Assembly: GCA_021805665.1 (NCBI GenBank)
Contig: JAJZEV010000015.1
Span: 1-34,135, forward strand
Reading direction: 5' to 3'
Source: Pseudomonadota bacterium
GTDB taxonomy: Bacteria > Pseudomonadota > Alphaproteobacteria > Acetobacterales > Acetobacteraceae
DNA: 34,135 nt
This document shows positions 9,699 to 20,068 of the stretch, piece after piece; position 1 is the first letter of the stretch; every line of letters starts with the position of its first letter. Under the pieces are notes generated by a model. That model had not been told where the DNA came from and made no database searches. It was given only the letters and a program-made list of their open reading frames with translations. The position numbers were made by a program, and so were the translations under genes.

Positions 9699-10664
9699 TT
9701 ACCCGCCGAACGTCCCGACGATATCCTGGTGCAGCGAGCCGATCTCCCGCTGCACATAGTCCAGGAACGGCGACAGCTTGCGCCCCGCCAGTTCGGCGAC
9801 GTTCTGGTGCGTCATCATGCCGTTCAGCGCATCCAGCCGTTCCAGCGCGGCTGGCATGCGCAGAAAATAGCGGGTTCGCAACTGCGTCAGATGCCATTCA
9901 GCCTGGGCGAGGTTCAACCCGACGGAGCGCGGAAATGCGGTATTCGCCAGCAGGAAGCTCGCAACCTCTTGCGCGTTGTAGCCGCTGGGGTGTTCGCGGC
10001 GGTAGGCGTGGTACCCCGCCGCCGCCCGCAGCAGGGCATTCCACTGGCCGGCGTCGATGTCGGCATCGACCGCATCGGACTGCGGTGCCAAGGAGTGAAA
10101 GCGCGTGTCCAGCAACCGTGTCGTCTGATCGGCGCGTTCCAGATAGCGGCCGATCATATAGAAATGCCAGGCCTGATCGCGGTACAGCGTGCCTTCGGTG
10201 ATGCCGGTATGGGCCTGGGCGCCGTCCTTGAGCATGGCACAGACCGCGGTGAAGTGGCCGGGGGTGATGTCGGCCACCGTCAGTGCCCGGATTCGGCCGT
10301 GAAACACATTGATCTGCAGCCACATTTCGGTCGGGATCAGGGCACGCAATGTCCGGGCGTTTTCCCGGGCGGCGGCGATGAATGCCTGGACAGAGGTGTA
10401 GTTGTCGGAATCCAGCAGATAGAACTCGCCGACGGTAAGCTGCGTGGCTTCTGGATGCTTTTTGTAGAACTCGGCCAGGTCGCCGTTGATGCGCGGGATC
10501 GACAGCCAGTTGCGGGTGTCGTCGGCGTCACGCGCGAAGGTATTGGTCACGTCCAGGATACGCGCCATGTTCTCGATCCGCTCCATATAGCGGGCGAGCC
10601 AGATCATGCCTTCGGCATGACGGGCGATCAGATGGACTTTGTGGGGTTTGGCGATGGCGTTCAT
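9699..10664 (-). CDS. Alpha-E domain-containing protein
   Basis: LIARHAEGMIWLARYMERIENMARILDVTNTFAR...; start overlaps the upstream ATP-grasp stop (ATGA). Confidence 0.85.
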   Translation of the reverse strand: MNAIAKPHKVHLIARHAEGMIWLARYMERIENMARILDVTNTFARDADDTRNWLSIPRINGDLAEFYKKHPEATQLTVGEFYLLDSDNYTSVQAFIAAARENARTLRALIPTEMWLQINVFHGRIRALTVADITPGHFTAVCAMLKDGAQAHTGITEGTLYRDQAWHFYMIGRYLERADQTTRLLDTRFHSLAPQSDAVDADIDAGQWNALLRAAAGYHAYRREHPSGYNAQEVASFLLANTAFPRSVGLNLAQAEWHLTQLRTRYFLRMPAALERLDALNGMMTHQNVAELAGRKLSPFLDYVQREIGSLHQDIVGTFGG

Positions 10665-12172
10665 TCGGCGAGCACCCAGGTATCTTTCGAACCGCCGCCC
10701 TGCGATGAATTCACCACCAGCGTTCCGGCCCGCAACGCCACGCGGGTCAGGCCGCCGGGCAGCACCCAGGTGTCCTTGCCGGTGACGGCGAAAGGCCGCA
10801 GATCGATATGGCGGGGGCGGACGCCGTCCGGGCATAATGTGGGGGAAACCGACAGTTTCAAAGTCGGCTGGCTGATGTAGTTGGCCGGATCGGCCTTCAG
10901 CAGCGCGCGGAATTCCGACAATTCGGTCTTGGAGGCGTGCGGCCCGATCAGCAGACCATAACCGCCGGATTCGGCCACCGGCTTGACTACCAGTTCATGC
11001 AAGTGGTCCAGCGTGTATGCCAATGCGTCGGGTTCCGCGCAGATCCGCGTATCCACATTCGGTAGGATCGCTTCCTCCGACAGGTAATACTTTATGATGC
11101 GCGGCATATAGGCGTAGATCGCCTTGTCGTCCGCCACGCCGGTGCCGACCGCGTTGGCGATCGCCACCTGACCGCGCCGCCACGCCTCGATCAGCCCGCG
11201 CACGCCCAGCATACTGTCGGGATTGAACGCGTCCGGGTCCAGGAAGTCGTCGCCGATGCGGCGATAGATCGTATGTACCTGCGCCAGGCCGGAGGTCGTT
11301 CGCATCCAGACCTTGCCGCCTTCCACGGTCAGGTCGCGGCCCTCGACCAGCGGCACGCCCATCTCGCGCGCCAGGAAGACGTGCTCGAAATAGGCGGAGT
11401 TGAAGATGCCGGGCGACAGCACGACGACCTGGGGGTCCTCGACGCCCGCCGGGGCGATCTCGGCCATGGCATTGTGCAGGCGCAGCCCGTATTCGTCCAC
11501 GCCGCGCACCCGCAGGCTGGTCATCAGGTCGGACATGACGCGCAGGCTCATGTGCCTGTTTTCAACGACATAGGCGACGCCGGAGGGTGTGCGGGCATTG
11601 TCCTCCAGCACCCGGAAGGTGCCGGTTTCGTCGCGCACGATGTCCGTGCCGCAGACATGGACATAGGTGTTGAACGGGACATCGAAGCCGACCATCGCCT
11701 GGCAGTAGCCGGCATTCTTCAGTACCAGATCGGCCGGGACGATACCGTCCTTCAGAATTTTCCGCTCATGGTAGATGTCGTAGAGAAACATGTTCAGCGC
11801 GCGGACACGCTGGATCACGCCGGTTTCGATCTGGTGCCACTCCCCGGGGGTGATGACGCGGGGGATCAGGTCGAACGGCAGGATGCGATCGATCGCCGTG
11901 GCGTCTGAATACACCGTGAAGGTAATGCCCCGGTCCAGCAGATCCCGCTCCGCGTCGCGGGCGCGCCGGCGCAGGCTTTCGATCGGCAGCGAGGCGAGTC
12001 GCGACAGCAGCAATGTCAGGGTCGGGTGCTGGGGTTCGCCGGGCCGCAGCATCTCGCAGAAGAACGAACCGGGATCGTATCCCTGCATGCTGCCGTGGGG
12101 CTGCAGTTGAGCTTGCAACTGGCTTTGGACCTGAGTCTGGCTCATACCACCCACCGGCATCGGCGTCTCCAT
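10661..12172 (-). CDS. Circularly permuted type 2 ATP-grasp protein
   Basis: GITFTVYSDATAIDRILPFDLIPRVI...RVRALNMFLYDIYHERKILKDGIVPADLVL...VLEDNARTPSGVAYVVENR. Start inferred; the longer ORF would run into thyX. Confidence 0.85.
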   Translation of the reverse strand: METPMPVGGMSQTQVQSQLQAQLQPHGSMQGYDPGSFFCEMLRPGEPQHPTLTLLLSRLASLPIESLRRRARDAERDLLDRGITFTVYSDATAIDRILPFDLIPRVITPGEWHQIETGVIQRVRALNMFLYDIYHERKILKDGIVPADLVLKNAGYCQAMVGFDVPFNTYVHVCGTDIVRDETGTFRVLEDNARTPSGVAYVVENRHMSLRVMSDLMTSLRVRGVDEYGLRLHNAMAEIAPAGVEDPQVVVLSPGIFNSAYFEHVFLAREMGVPLVEGRDLTVEGGKVWMRTTSGLAQVHTIYRRIGDDFLDPDAFNPDSMLGVRGLIEAWRRGQVAIANAVGTGVADDKAIYAYMPRIIKYYLSEEAILPNVDTRICAEPDALAYTLDHLHELVVKPVAESGGYGLLIGPHASKTELSEFRALLKADPANYISQPTLKLSVSPTLCPDGVRPRHIDLRPFAVTGKDTWVLPGGLTRVALRAGTLVVNSSQGGGSKDTWVLAE

Positions 12173-12270
12173 TTTGCAATGCGGCATGATAAACAAAACA
12201 GGGGGGCTGGGAAGGACTTTCATCGGCTTGCGGTGCCCTGTATGGGCAACTGCTTTAGCGGGAGGGTGTT

Positions 12271-13203
12271 TTGGCTGACACGATGAACAAGGAACAGCAG
12301 GCGGCCGAGATCGCCGATGCGCGCGCGCGCTCCGCCGCCACCATTCGGCCCACGGTGCCGGCGCTGGAGGCGATGCTGTTTCATGCCTTTCCGGTTCTGG
12401 ACCACGGCTTCGTGCGGGTAATCGACTATATGGGCGACGATTCCGCCATCGTACAGGCGGCCCGGGTGTCCTATGGGCGCGGCACCAAGCGGGTGCAGGA
12501 GGACGCCGGGCTGATCCGCTACCTGATGCGCCACCGGCACACCACGCCATTCGAGATGTGCGAGATCAAGTTCCACGTCAAACTGCCGATATTCGTTGCC
12601 CGGCAATGGATCCGGCATCGCACAGCCAGCGTGAACGAGTACTCGGCGCGCTATTCGATCATGGACAAGGAATTCTACATCCCTGCCCCCGAACAGCTCG
12701 CGGCCCAGTCGGTGGTCAACCGGCAGGGCAGGGGCGACGTGCTGGACGGCGAGGAGGCAGCGGACGTGCTGCACCTGCTGCGCGACGATGCCGAACGCTG
12801 CTACGCGCATTATGCGTCGATGCTGAACGAAGGCGAGGGCGCCGACCCCAACCGCCGGGGCCTGGCCCGCGAGCTTGCCCGGATGAATCTGACGCTGAAC
12901 ACCTACACGCAGTGGTACTGGAAGACCAACTTGCACAATTTGTTCCACTTCCTGTCCCTGCGCGGCGACCCGCATGCCCAGCATGAGATCCGGGTCTATG
13001 CCGATGCGATGACGCAAATGACCGAAGCCTGGGTGCCGGTCGCCGCCGCGGCGTTCCGCGATTACCGGCTGGGCGCGGTGACACTGTCGGCGCAAATGCT
13101 CGCCGTCGTGAAGCGGATGCTGGCCGGAGAGGCCGTGACCCCGGAGAACAGCGGGCTGAACCGGCGCGAATGGGTGGAGTTCTCGGCGCAGGTGCTGGAA
13201 TAG
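12271..13203 (+). CDS. thyX: FAD-dependent thymidylate synthase
   Basis: ThyX signature [18 protein letters not shown] start at 12271 or ATG at 12283. Confidence 0.95.
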   Translation: MADTMNKEQQAAEIADARARSAATIRPTVPALEAMLFHAFPVLDHGFVRVIDYMGDDSAIVQAARVSYGRGTKRVQEDAGLIRYLMRHRHTTPFEMCEIKFHVKLPIFVARQWIRHRTASVNEYSARYSIMDKEFYIPAPEQLAAQSVVNRQGRGDVLDGEEAADVLHLLRDDAERCYAHYASMLNEGEGADPNRRGLARELARMNLTLNTYTQWYWKTNLHNLFHFLSLRGDPHAQHEIRVYADAMTQMTEAWVPVAAAAFRDYRLGAVTLSAQMLAVVKRMLAGEAVTPENSGLNRREWVEFSAQVLE

Positions 13204-13255
13204 CGTCCGCCCCGCAGGATTACAGGCGGCTTGCTCCCGAATAGGCGGCCATGTA

Positions 13256-15202
13256 ATGGACGCCGCGCCCGTGGAATACGGGCCAACTAGTCGGCATCAT
13301 GAGGGTATCTATTTGAGCCACGATCAGGAGCCCGGCGACCACCGCCCAGCAAAGCCGAGTTTGGGCATGCTGATGGCGGTTCTGGGAGTCGTCTATGGCG
13401 ACATCGGAACCAGCCCGCTGTATGCGTTCAAGGCCAGCTTGCAACTCTTCGACGCGGACAAGACCACGCCGGTCGAGATCATGGGCGTGCTGTCGCTGAT
13501 CTTCTGGTCGCTGATTGTCATCGTGACGATCAAATACGTCTTTCTGGTGATGCGCGCCGATAACCGCGGCGAGGGCGGGATTCTGGCGCTGATGGCGCTG
13601 GCACAGCGGGTTTCGGTCGGGCGCAGCGTGAAAAGCGCGATCGCCCTGGTCGGTATCGCCGGTGCCTGCCTGTTTTTCGGCGATGGGGTCATCACGCCGG
13701 CGATCTCTGTTCTGTCGGCTGTCGAGGGACTGGAGGTATCGGCCCCCGACCTGAAATTCTACGTGCTGCCGATCAGTATCGTCGTGATCCTGGCGCTGTT
13801 CGCCATGCAATATAAAGGTACTGGCAGCGTTGGGCGGGTGTTCGGCCCGATCATGGTGGTGTGGTTCTTCCTGATCGGGCTGTTCGGACTGATGGAAATC
13901 GTGCCGCATCCCTATGTGCTGCTGGCGATTTCCCCGACCTACGCCATCGCGCTCTGCATCCAGTACAAGGGGTTGGCATTCTTCGTCCTGGGCGCCGTGG
14001 TATTGTGCGTGACCGGTGCCGAGGCGCTGTATGCCGATATGGGGCATTTTGGCGCCAAGCCGATCCGCATCAGCTGGCTGGTCTTCGTCTTGCCCTGCCT
14101 GATCCTGAACTATTTCGGCCAGGGCGCGCTGATGATGCACGATCCAGCGGCGATCGAAAATCCATTCTTCCTGATGGGGCCGGTCTGGATGCGCCTGCCG
14201 ATGGTGATCCTTGCGACCGCGGCCACGGTGATCGCCAGTCAGGCGGTGATTTCCGGCGCGTTCTCCATGGCGCGGCAGTGCATGCAGCTTGGCTTCCTGC
14301 CGCGTATGACGGTGCGCCACACGTCCAACACCGAGGAAGGCCAGATCTACGTGCCGCAGGTGAATACGGCGCTGGCGGTGGGCGTCGTTCTGCTGGTGCT
14401 GGCGTTCAAGACGTCGGACAATCTGGCCTCGGCCTACGGTATCGCGGTCACTGGCACCTTCCTGTGTACCGCGGTGCTGGCGATGGTGGTGTTCCGGCGT
14501 CAGTTCCACTGGTCCCGGGCGGCTTCGGTGTCGGTGTTCGGAGCGTTGTTCGTGGTGGATTCGATTTTCTTCGCCGCCAATACCGCGAAAATCGTCGAGG
14601 GCGGCTGGGTTCCGCTCGCGCTGGGCGTCGGGTTGACCGGGATGATGACATCCTGGAAGCGCGGGCGCGACATCCTGCTGCTGCGCTGGAAGCAATCCAG
14701 CATGCCGCTGGCGCCGTTTCTCGCGCGGCTGCCGCAGTCGCGGATCATCCGGGTGCCCGGACTGGCGGTGTTCATGACCGGCAACCCCGATTACGTGCCG
14801 ACGTCGCTGCTGCACAATCTGAAGCACAACAAGGTGCTGCATGAAAACGTCCTGTTCGTGACGGTCGAGAACGAGGACGTGCCGGAGGTTTTCCAACGGC
14901 GCCGGGCAGAGGTGTCGGAACTGGCGCCCGGCATTCACCGCGTGGTGCTGCGGTATGGTTTCATGGAAAGCCCGAACATCCCCAAGGCGCTGGAAGACCT
15001 CACCGATCAGTTGAACGTTCGGATGACTCAGGCCAGCTACTTCCTGGGGCGCGAGGTTCTGGTGCCGGGCATGGCGCCGAAACTGCCCTGGTGGCGCCGT
15101 GCGCTGTTCCTGGTGATGGCGCGCAATGCCGTGCCGGCGACGGAGTTCTTCCGGATTCCCAGCGATCGGGTGGTGGAACTGGGGGTTCGGATTACGATCT
15201 GA
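13256..15202 (+). CDS. kup: Potassium uptake protein, Kup/HAK/KUP family
   Basis: [14 protein letters not shown] signature, [17 protein letters not shown], multiple TM segments. Confidence 0.95.
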   Translation: MDAAPVEYGPTSRHHEGIYLSHDQEPGDHRPAKPSLGMLMAVLGVVYGDIGTSPLYAFKASLQLFDADKTTPVEIMGVLSLIFWSLIVIVTIKYVFLVMRADNRGEGGILALMALAQRVSVGRSVKSAIALVGIAGACLFFGDGVITPAISVLSAVEGLEVSAPDLKFYVLPISIVVILALFAMQYKGTGSVGRVFGPIMVVWFFLIGLFGLMEIVPHPYVLLAISPTYAIALCIQYKGLAFFVLGAVVLCVTGAEALYADMGHFGAKPIRISWLVFVLPCLILNYFGQGALMMHDPAAIENPFFLMGPVWMRLPMVILATAATVIASQAVISGAFSMARQCMQLGFLPRMTVRHTSNTEEGQIYVPQVNTALAVGVVLLVLAFKTSDNLASAYGIAVTGTFLCTAVLAMVVFRRQFHWSRAASVSVFGALFVVDSIFFAANTAKIVEGGWVPLALGVGLTGMMTSWKRGRDILLLRWKQSSMPLAPFLARLPQSRIIRVPGLAVFMTGNPDYVPTSLLHNLKHNKVLHENVLFVTVENEDVPEVFQRRRAEVSELAPGIHRVVLRYGFMESPNIPKALEDLTDQLNVRMTQASYFLGREVLVPGMAPKLPWWRRALFLVMARNAVPATEFFRIPSDRVVELGVRITI

Positions 15203-15215
15203 TGCTCCGAAGTCC

Positions 15216-16715
15216 TCAGTGTACCGCCGCGTACATGATCTTCTCCTCGGTGGCCTCATCCATCGAGAATTCCTCCACGATGCGGCCCTGCCGGGACACC
15301 AGGATGCGATCCGACAGGTTCAAAATTTCGGGAAGGTAGGACGAAATCACCACCACGGCGAGCCCTGAATCCGCCAGTTCGTTGATCGCACGATGCAGTT
15401 CGGCGATGGCGCCGACATCCACGCCCCGGGTCGGTTCGTCGAATATCACCAGCTTCGGCTCCTGCACGAGCGACCGGGCGATGACAACTTTCTGCTGGTT
15501 TCCGCCTGATAGTTCGATGACGCTGGCTGCGTTGTCGATCGCGCGCACCGCCAGCTTGTCGGTCCAGCGCTTTGCCAGATCGACCATTTCCGTCCGGCTG
15601 ACGATCATCCCGGCCCCTCGATCGGACGCGAGATAGTTCAGGTAGATGTTTTCAGCGATCGACTTGGTTTCGAAAAACCCCTCGATCTTGCGGTCTTCGG
15701 TTACATAGACGATCCCGTCCTTTACCGCCGGACGGGGGGTGCGATAGCGGACCGATTTGCCCTCCAGCCGGGTTTCGCCGCCGTGGAAGAAGTCGCGCTT
15801 CACCACACCGGCAACGATCTTGGCGGTTTCCGTCCGCCCCGATCCGATCAGCCCGAAGATGCCGGTGATCTGCCCGCTGTAGATCGACAGCGATGTGTTG
15901 CGCACCATCTTTCCCATCGACAGATTCTGCACGCTTAGAACCTTGCGCCCGTACGACCGGGCGGTTCGGGTGGTGCGCGCGGACCCGTAGAGTTCGGCGG
16001 ACAGCGTGCGCCCGACCATGGCGGCGATGATCTTGTTGCGATCGAAATTAGCCGCGGCGTCGGTGGCGATATGCCGGCCGTCGCGCAGGATGGTGATGCG
16101 GTCCGATACCTCCAGCGCCTCCTCCAGCGCGTGGGAGATGAAGACGATCGACACGCCGTCCAGCTTCAGCCGCTTGATCAGGGCGAAGAAGTGGTATTTT
16201 TCTTCCGGCGTCAGGGTGGCGGTCGGCTCATCGAAGATAATGACCTTTGCCTTGTGATGCACCGCGCGGGCGATTTCCACCATCTGCTTTTGGGCCGCGC
16301 CCAGTTGCGACACCAGCATGGTCGGATCGACATGGAAGTTCAGCGACTGCAGGAACTGCTGCGCCGCGATATAGATACCACGCAGCCGGTTCAGGAATTT
16401 CTCGTTGCCCAGGTAGATGTTTTGGGCCACCGACAGCGACGGCACCAGACTGGTTTCCTGGAAAACCATCGCGATGCCGTTGCGCAGCGCCTCGGCCGGG
16501 TTGGCGAACGACACCGGCTTGCCGTTCAGCAGCACCTGTCCTTTGGTCGCCGCGTACACGCCGGCCATGATTTTGGTCAGCGTCGATTTGCCGGCACCGT
16601 TCTCACCAAGCAACGAATGGACATCGCCCGGCGCCAGGGTGAAGCTCACCTCGCTCAGCGCGGCGACGCCGTGAAATTCCTTTGTGACGGACTTCAGTTC
16701 CAACACCGGCTGCAT
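15216..16715 (-). CDS. CUT2-type sugar ABC transporter, tandem ATP-binding protein
   Basis: Two NBDs: GENGAGKSTLTKIMAG and a degenerate GLIGSGRTETAKIVAG; LSGGNQQKVVIARSLVQEPKLVIFDEPTRGVDVG. Confidence 0.93.
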   Translation of the reverse strand: MQPVLELKSVTKEFHGVAALSEVSFTLAPGDVHSLLGENGAGKSTLTKIMAGVYAATKGQVLLNGKPVSFANPAEALRNGIAMVFQETSLVPSLSVAQNIYLGNEKFLNRLRGIYIAAQQFLQSLNFHVDPTMLVSQLGAAQKQMVEIARAVHHKAKVIIFDEPTATLTPEEKYHFFALIKRLKLDGVSIVFISHALEEALEVSDRITILRDGRHIATDAAANFDRNKIIAAMVGRTLSAELYGSARTTRTARSYGRKVLSVQNLSMGKMVRNTSLSIYSGQITGIFGLIGSGRTETAKIVAGVVKRDFFHGGETRLEGKSVRYRTPRPAVKDGIVYVTEDRKIEGFFETKSIAENIYLNYLASDRGAGMIVSRTEMVDLAKRWTDKLAVRAIDNAASVIELSGGNQQKVVIARSLVQEPKLVIFDEPTRGVDVGAIAELHRAINELADSGLAVVVISSYLPEILNLSDRILVSRQGRIVEEFSMDEATEEKIMYAAVH

Positions 16716-17818
16716 CACTTCGTCCCATCCACGTCCAGATCGAGCGCGACCACCTGGTCCCCACCCTTGCTTGCGATCCACAGGACACCGTCCCGCTCCA
16801 CCGCCGACGTTATCCCATGCCGCCGCCCGCCCGCCCGGCTGTGCATGCTGCGAACCGCTTCGAATGTCGCGTCGAGTTCGATGACCAGGCCATAAGACCG
16901 AGTCGGCGCCCAGGGCTTGAGGATGCCCATCTGCTTCAGCGCCCCGCCTTGCATCGGTTCGTGAAACGACATGCCGCTGCGCAGCGCCGGGGCGACCCAA
17001 TAGGCGGGATCGACCTCGGCCATCATCGCGTGGCGGTATGCCGGTTCGCGCATGATGAATTCGATCAACTGGCTGCGCGGTGCGAAGACCGACAGCCAGT
17101 AGCCGCCGCGCGCCGACCGCGACAGGCGCGCGGGATAGCCCGGCAGATCCTCCAGAACCGGCCCGACCGCCTGCCGGCCGGTGCCGATGCGGACCAGCCG
17201 CTTGCCCCAGCTTTCGCTGACCACGATCTGGCCATCCGGTTCGGCCAGGATGCCGTTCGGAAAGCCCAGCCCGCCTGCAAGCTGCGTTGCCCCGCCCGAA
17301 CCGGTGTCGAACCGCCAGACCGAACCGCTGTGTCCGCTGCTCAGCAGATCGCGCTGCCAGCCGTCGATGAGATGTTCCGTCGATCCGATGCAGACCAGCA
17401 GGGTTCGGTCATCGGCGAACTCCATCGCTGTTACGCAGGACGGCGCCCTGGCGCCGCTGCTGTTCAGTGTCCGGCTGCCTCCGCCTTCGTCGTACAGCAC
17501 GATACCGCCGGCATCCGACGCCACTGCAAGCAGGCCGGAGGACGCACGCGCCATCGCGGTAACCGAACCCGCCGCGGTCAACACCGCCACCGGTTCGCCG
17601 CCGCCCGCCGGGTCCAGCCGCAGTACCCGCTCGCCGCTGGTGAACATCGGCCCAAGCGGTCCGGCGACGATGTTGTCCGGGGCCGGGACATCGATCGCGA
17701 CAGGGGCGTTTTCCAGCAGGTTGTTGGGCTTCAGCGCGCCATCCAGCGGCGGCACCGTTACTGCCGAGGCCCCGCGCCCCAGCAGCCGGTCGAGGCTGCC
17801 GCGCAATGCTGCCATCAT
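16715..17818 (-). CDS. Stand-alone strictosidine-synthase/SMP-30-like beta-propeller protein
   Basis: Homologous to the C-terminal half of the upstream fusion (FPNGI...ESW...LEDLPGYP...YW). ATGA overlap with the upstream gene and TGATG overlap with the ATPase gene. Confidence 0.75.
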   Translation of the reverse strand: MMAALRGSLDRLLGRGASAVTVPPLDGALKPNNLLENAPVAIDVPAPDNIVAGPLGPMFTSGERVLRLDPAGGGEPVAVLTAAGSVTAMARASSGLLAVASDAGGIVLYDEGGGSRTLNSSGARAPSCVTAMEFADDRTLLVCIGSTEHLIDGWQRDLLSSGHSGSVWRFDTGSGGATQLAGGLGFPNGILAEPDGQIVVSESWGKRLVRIGTGRQAVGPVLEDLPGYPARLSRSARGGYWLSVFAPRSQLIEFIMREPAYRHAMMAEVDPAYWVAPALRSGMSFHEPMQGGALKQMGILKPWAPTRSYGLVIELDATFEAVRSMHSRAGGRRHGITSAVERDGVLWIASKGGDQVVALDLDVDGTK

Positions 17819-19968
17819 CGGGCATTCCCCCAATAGGCGGTCGCGGCGCTCCAGGCCGGGTCGGCGTTCTCCAGCCGGACCCGGCCGATGCGGTTGTTGG
17901 AAATACCGCCGAGATAGAGCCAGCCGCGATGTTCGCGCATCGAGGTAATCATCGGGTGATTGAGCCCGCCCTGGTCCCACAGCGATTCGATGACGCGGCC
18001 GGTGTCGTCGAAGCGGACGACGCAGCCGGTGTTCAGGTTCGGATACAGCCACTGATCCGGCGCGATACGCCGAGCCATGCGGCGGCGGAAGCCGGGCATG
18101 CGAAGGGCGACGTCCATTGCCGGCGACCGCATCCCCAGCAACGCCACCCAGTACGTGCCGTCCGATGCTCGGTTGATGTTGTCCGGGTAGCCCGGCAAAT
18201 CCTCGATCAGCCGTTCGACCTTGCCCGTCTTCGGGCCGCTGATCCAATAGCGGCTGATGCGGCAGGCCCAGCTTTCGGCGAACAGAATCGACTGGCCGTC
18301 GTTGGCCAGGCAGATCCCGTTCGGAAACACCAGATTGCGCAAAGCGGTATGGGTGCGTCCGGTGCGGGGATCGTAACAAATGATACGGCCGTTGCCCCGG
18401 CTTTCCAGCGCATCGACCGGCCAGTCGTGCATTTCGTAGCGGATGGTGGCCTCGCTGAAGAAAATCCGCCCGTCCGGCGCGATATCCAGATCGTCGGCCA
18501 GCCGCAGGCGCGAATCGTCGATCACCGAGAACGGCGAGCGGTTGGTTTCATCGGTAACCTTGCTGACCGTCCGGTCGCGGGCGATTTTATACAGGCCCAT
18601 GCCGCCGACGCAGATCAGCAGGTTGCGGTCGCGGTCGAACGCCATACCCAGCGGGGAGCCGCCGATATGGGCGTACACTTCCCATTTCTTGTAGTCGGGC
18701 GGGAAGAAGCGCAGCACGTCGCCGTGGCGGTTGCCGCAGAACAGGTAATCCTCGTCGTCCAGGATCACGTCCTCGGGCGATTCGACCTCGCCCAGGCCGA
18801 TGATCTCGACGTTTCGCAACCGGTTATTCAGCGCGAACGGGGTGCCGGAGGCCGCGTCTGTCGAAGCCGGCGGCGGCAGCGTGACATAGGTCGGCGAGAC
18901 ATACACTTTCGACAGCAGCTTATCGCGGTTCTTCAGCCAGCGGACATCGACGAACACCGCGAACAGCAGCGTCAGGCCCAGCACCATGGGGCCGGAGCCG
19001 CTGTTCAGGCCAAGCCGGATCACGCCGTTGGTCATCAGCAGCACGATCACCGATCCGATCAGTGCCTTGACCACGGACCCGCGCCCGCCGCCCAGGCTGT
19101 TGCCGCCCAGCACAGCCGCTGTCAGCGCCGCGATTTCCAGCCCCATGCCGGTGTCGGTGCCGGCGCCGCCCAGGCGCGCGGCATACAGCAGGCCGGACAG
19201 CCCGCACAGCATGCCGGATATGGTATAGGATCCGCAAACGGTGCCGCGCACCGACAGCCCCATGTTATGCGCGGACCGGCGGGAACCGCCGATCGCCATC
19301 GCCCGCCAGCCCGGGCGGCTGCGCGTCAGTATCACATGGCCGATCAGCGCCACGACGATCAGCACGACGAAGCTGAACGGCACCCCGGCGATGCCGCCCA
19401 TACCGATCAGGTCCCAGATATCCGAGTCGTAGAAACTGACCGACATATCCTGCGCGTACCGCAGCAGCAGCATGTCCACGACGGCGCGCACGATGATCAG
19501 CGTGACCAGCGTCGTCAGGAACGCCCGCAGCCGGAAGAATCCGACCAGCACGCCATTGACGAAGCCGACCGCGCCGCACACCAGGATCACCGCCGGCACA
19601 ACCGCGGCCACCGGCCAGCCGGCCAGATTCAGCAGCGCCAGCGTGGTGAAATTGCCCAGCGCGAAGTTGGAACCTACGCTCAGATCGATCCCGCCGACGA
19701 TGATCACCGTCATCATCGCGATGCAGACCAGACCGAACTCACCGAGCTGGCGGCTGGTGATCACCAGGATTTGCGGGGCGAAGAAGTCCGGGATGAGCAA
19801 GCCGAACGTCGCGATCACGCACAGCAGGACCGCGAACGGCACCGCGTTGTCGATCCATTTTTTCGACAGCACTTCGCCGACAAGGTGGTCGGGGAAATAT
19901 CGATATCGCAAGCGGGAAAGGGATTCCCGAAGCGGGATTTCGCGCGCGGCGGTTGCTGACGAAGCCAA
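17815..19968 (-). CDS. Fusion protein: CUT2 ABC permease (about aa 1-345) plus strictosidine-synthase/SMP-30-like beta-propeller (about aa 380-717)
   Basis: Single uninterrupted 717 aa ORF. N-terminal MMTVIIVGGIDLSVGSNFALGN and AVLGGNSLGGGRGSV are RbsC-like; C-terminal SPEDVILDDEDYLFCGNRHGDVLRF, ADDLDIAPDGRIFFSEAT, FPNGICLANDGQ and LPGYPDNINRASDGTYWVAL are strictosidine-synthase-like. Confidence 0.88.
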   Translation of the reverse strand: MASSATAAREIPLRESLSRLRYRYFPDHLVGEVLSKKWIDNAVPFAVLLCVIATFGLLIPDFFAPQILVITSRQLGEFGLVCIAMMTVIIVGGIDLSVGSNFALGNFTTLALLNLAGWPVAAVVPAVILVCGAVGFVNGVLVGFFRLRAFLTTLVTLIIVRAVVDMLLLRYAQDMSVSFYDSDIWDLIGMGGIAGVPFSFVVLIVVALIGHVILTRSRPGWRAMAIGGSRRSAHNMGLSVRGTVCGSYTISGMLCGLSGLLYAARLGGAGTDTGMGLEIAALTAAVLGGNSLGGGRGSVVKALIGSVIVLLMTNGVIRLGLNSGSGPMVLGLTLLFAVFVDVRWLKNRDKLLSKVYVSPTYVTLPPPASTDAASGTPFALNNRLRNVEIIGLGEVESPEDVILDDEDYLFCGNRHGDVLRFFPPDYKKWEVYAHIGGSPLGMAFDRDRNLLICVGGMGLYKIARDRTVSKVTDETNRSPFSVIDDSRLRLADDLDIAPDGRIFFSEATIRYEMHDWPVDALESRGNGRIICYDPRTGRTHTALRNLVFPNGICLANDGQSILFAESWACRISRYWISGPKTGKVERLIEDLPGYPDNINRASDGTYWVALLGMRSPAMDVALRMPGFRRRMARRIAPDQWLYPNLNTGCVVRFDDTGRVIESLWDQGGLNHPMITSMREHRGWLYLGGISNNRIGRVRLENADPAWSAATAYWGNAR

Positions 19969-20029
19969 GTCGAACCTCTACTTCCGGATCATGCCGGTAA
20001 ACGCCGCGAAGCAGCGGCTGGAACAGCGC

Positions 20030-20057
20030 ACGGGACCGCCCGGCAGGACGATCCCGT
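20030..20057 (-). terminator. Weak intra-operon stem-loop between binding-protein gene and fusion permease gene
   Basis: ACGGGA/TCCCGT arms plus two further pairs after one mismatch; may be an attenuator or 3' mRNA stabiliser. Confidence 0.3.
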
Positions 20058-20068
20058 GTTGGGTTCGG

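Noticed and set aside
7845-10880. 1011 aa plus-strand ORF
   Set aside because: Antisense to the molybdopterin oxidoreductase and alpha-E genes; low-complexity His/Gln/Arg/Gly-rich product typical of shadow ORFs in GC-rich DNA
13220-15259. 679 aa minus-strand ORF opposite kup
   Set aside because: Antisense shadow of a clear Kup gene; charged, repetitive product with no family motif
15216-17000. 594 aa version of the ABC ATPase
   Set aside because: N-terminal extension is out-of-frame propeller sequence; the family start is MQPVLELKSVTKEF at 16715
16715-18379. 554 aa version of the stand-alone propeller
   Set aside because: Extra N-terminus overlaps the fusion gene in another frame and looks out-of-frame; ATG at 17818 with ATGA coupling is better
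17806-19959. 717 aa plus-strand ORF, same length as the fusion on the other strand
   Set aside because: Mirror ORF over the fusion gene; composition is rich in Q, H, R and D with no recognisable domain, so the equal length is coincidence
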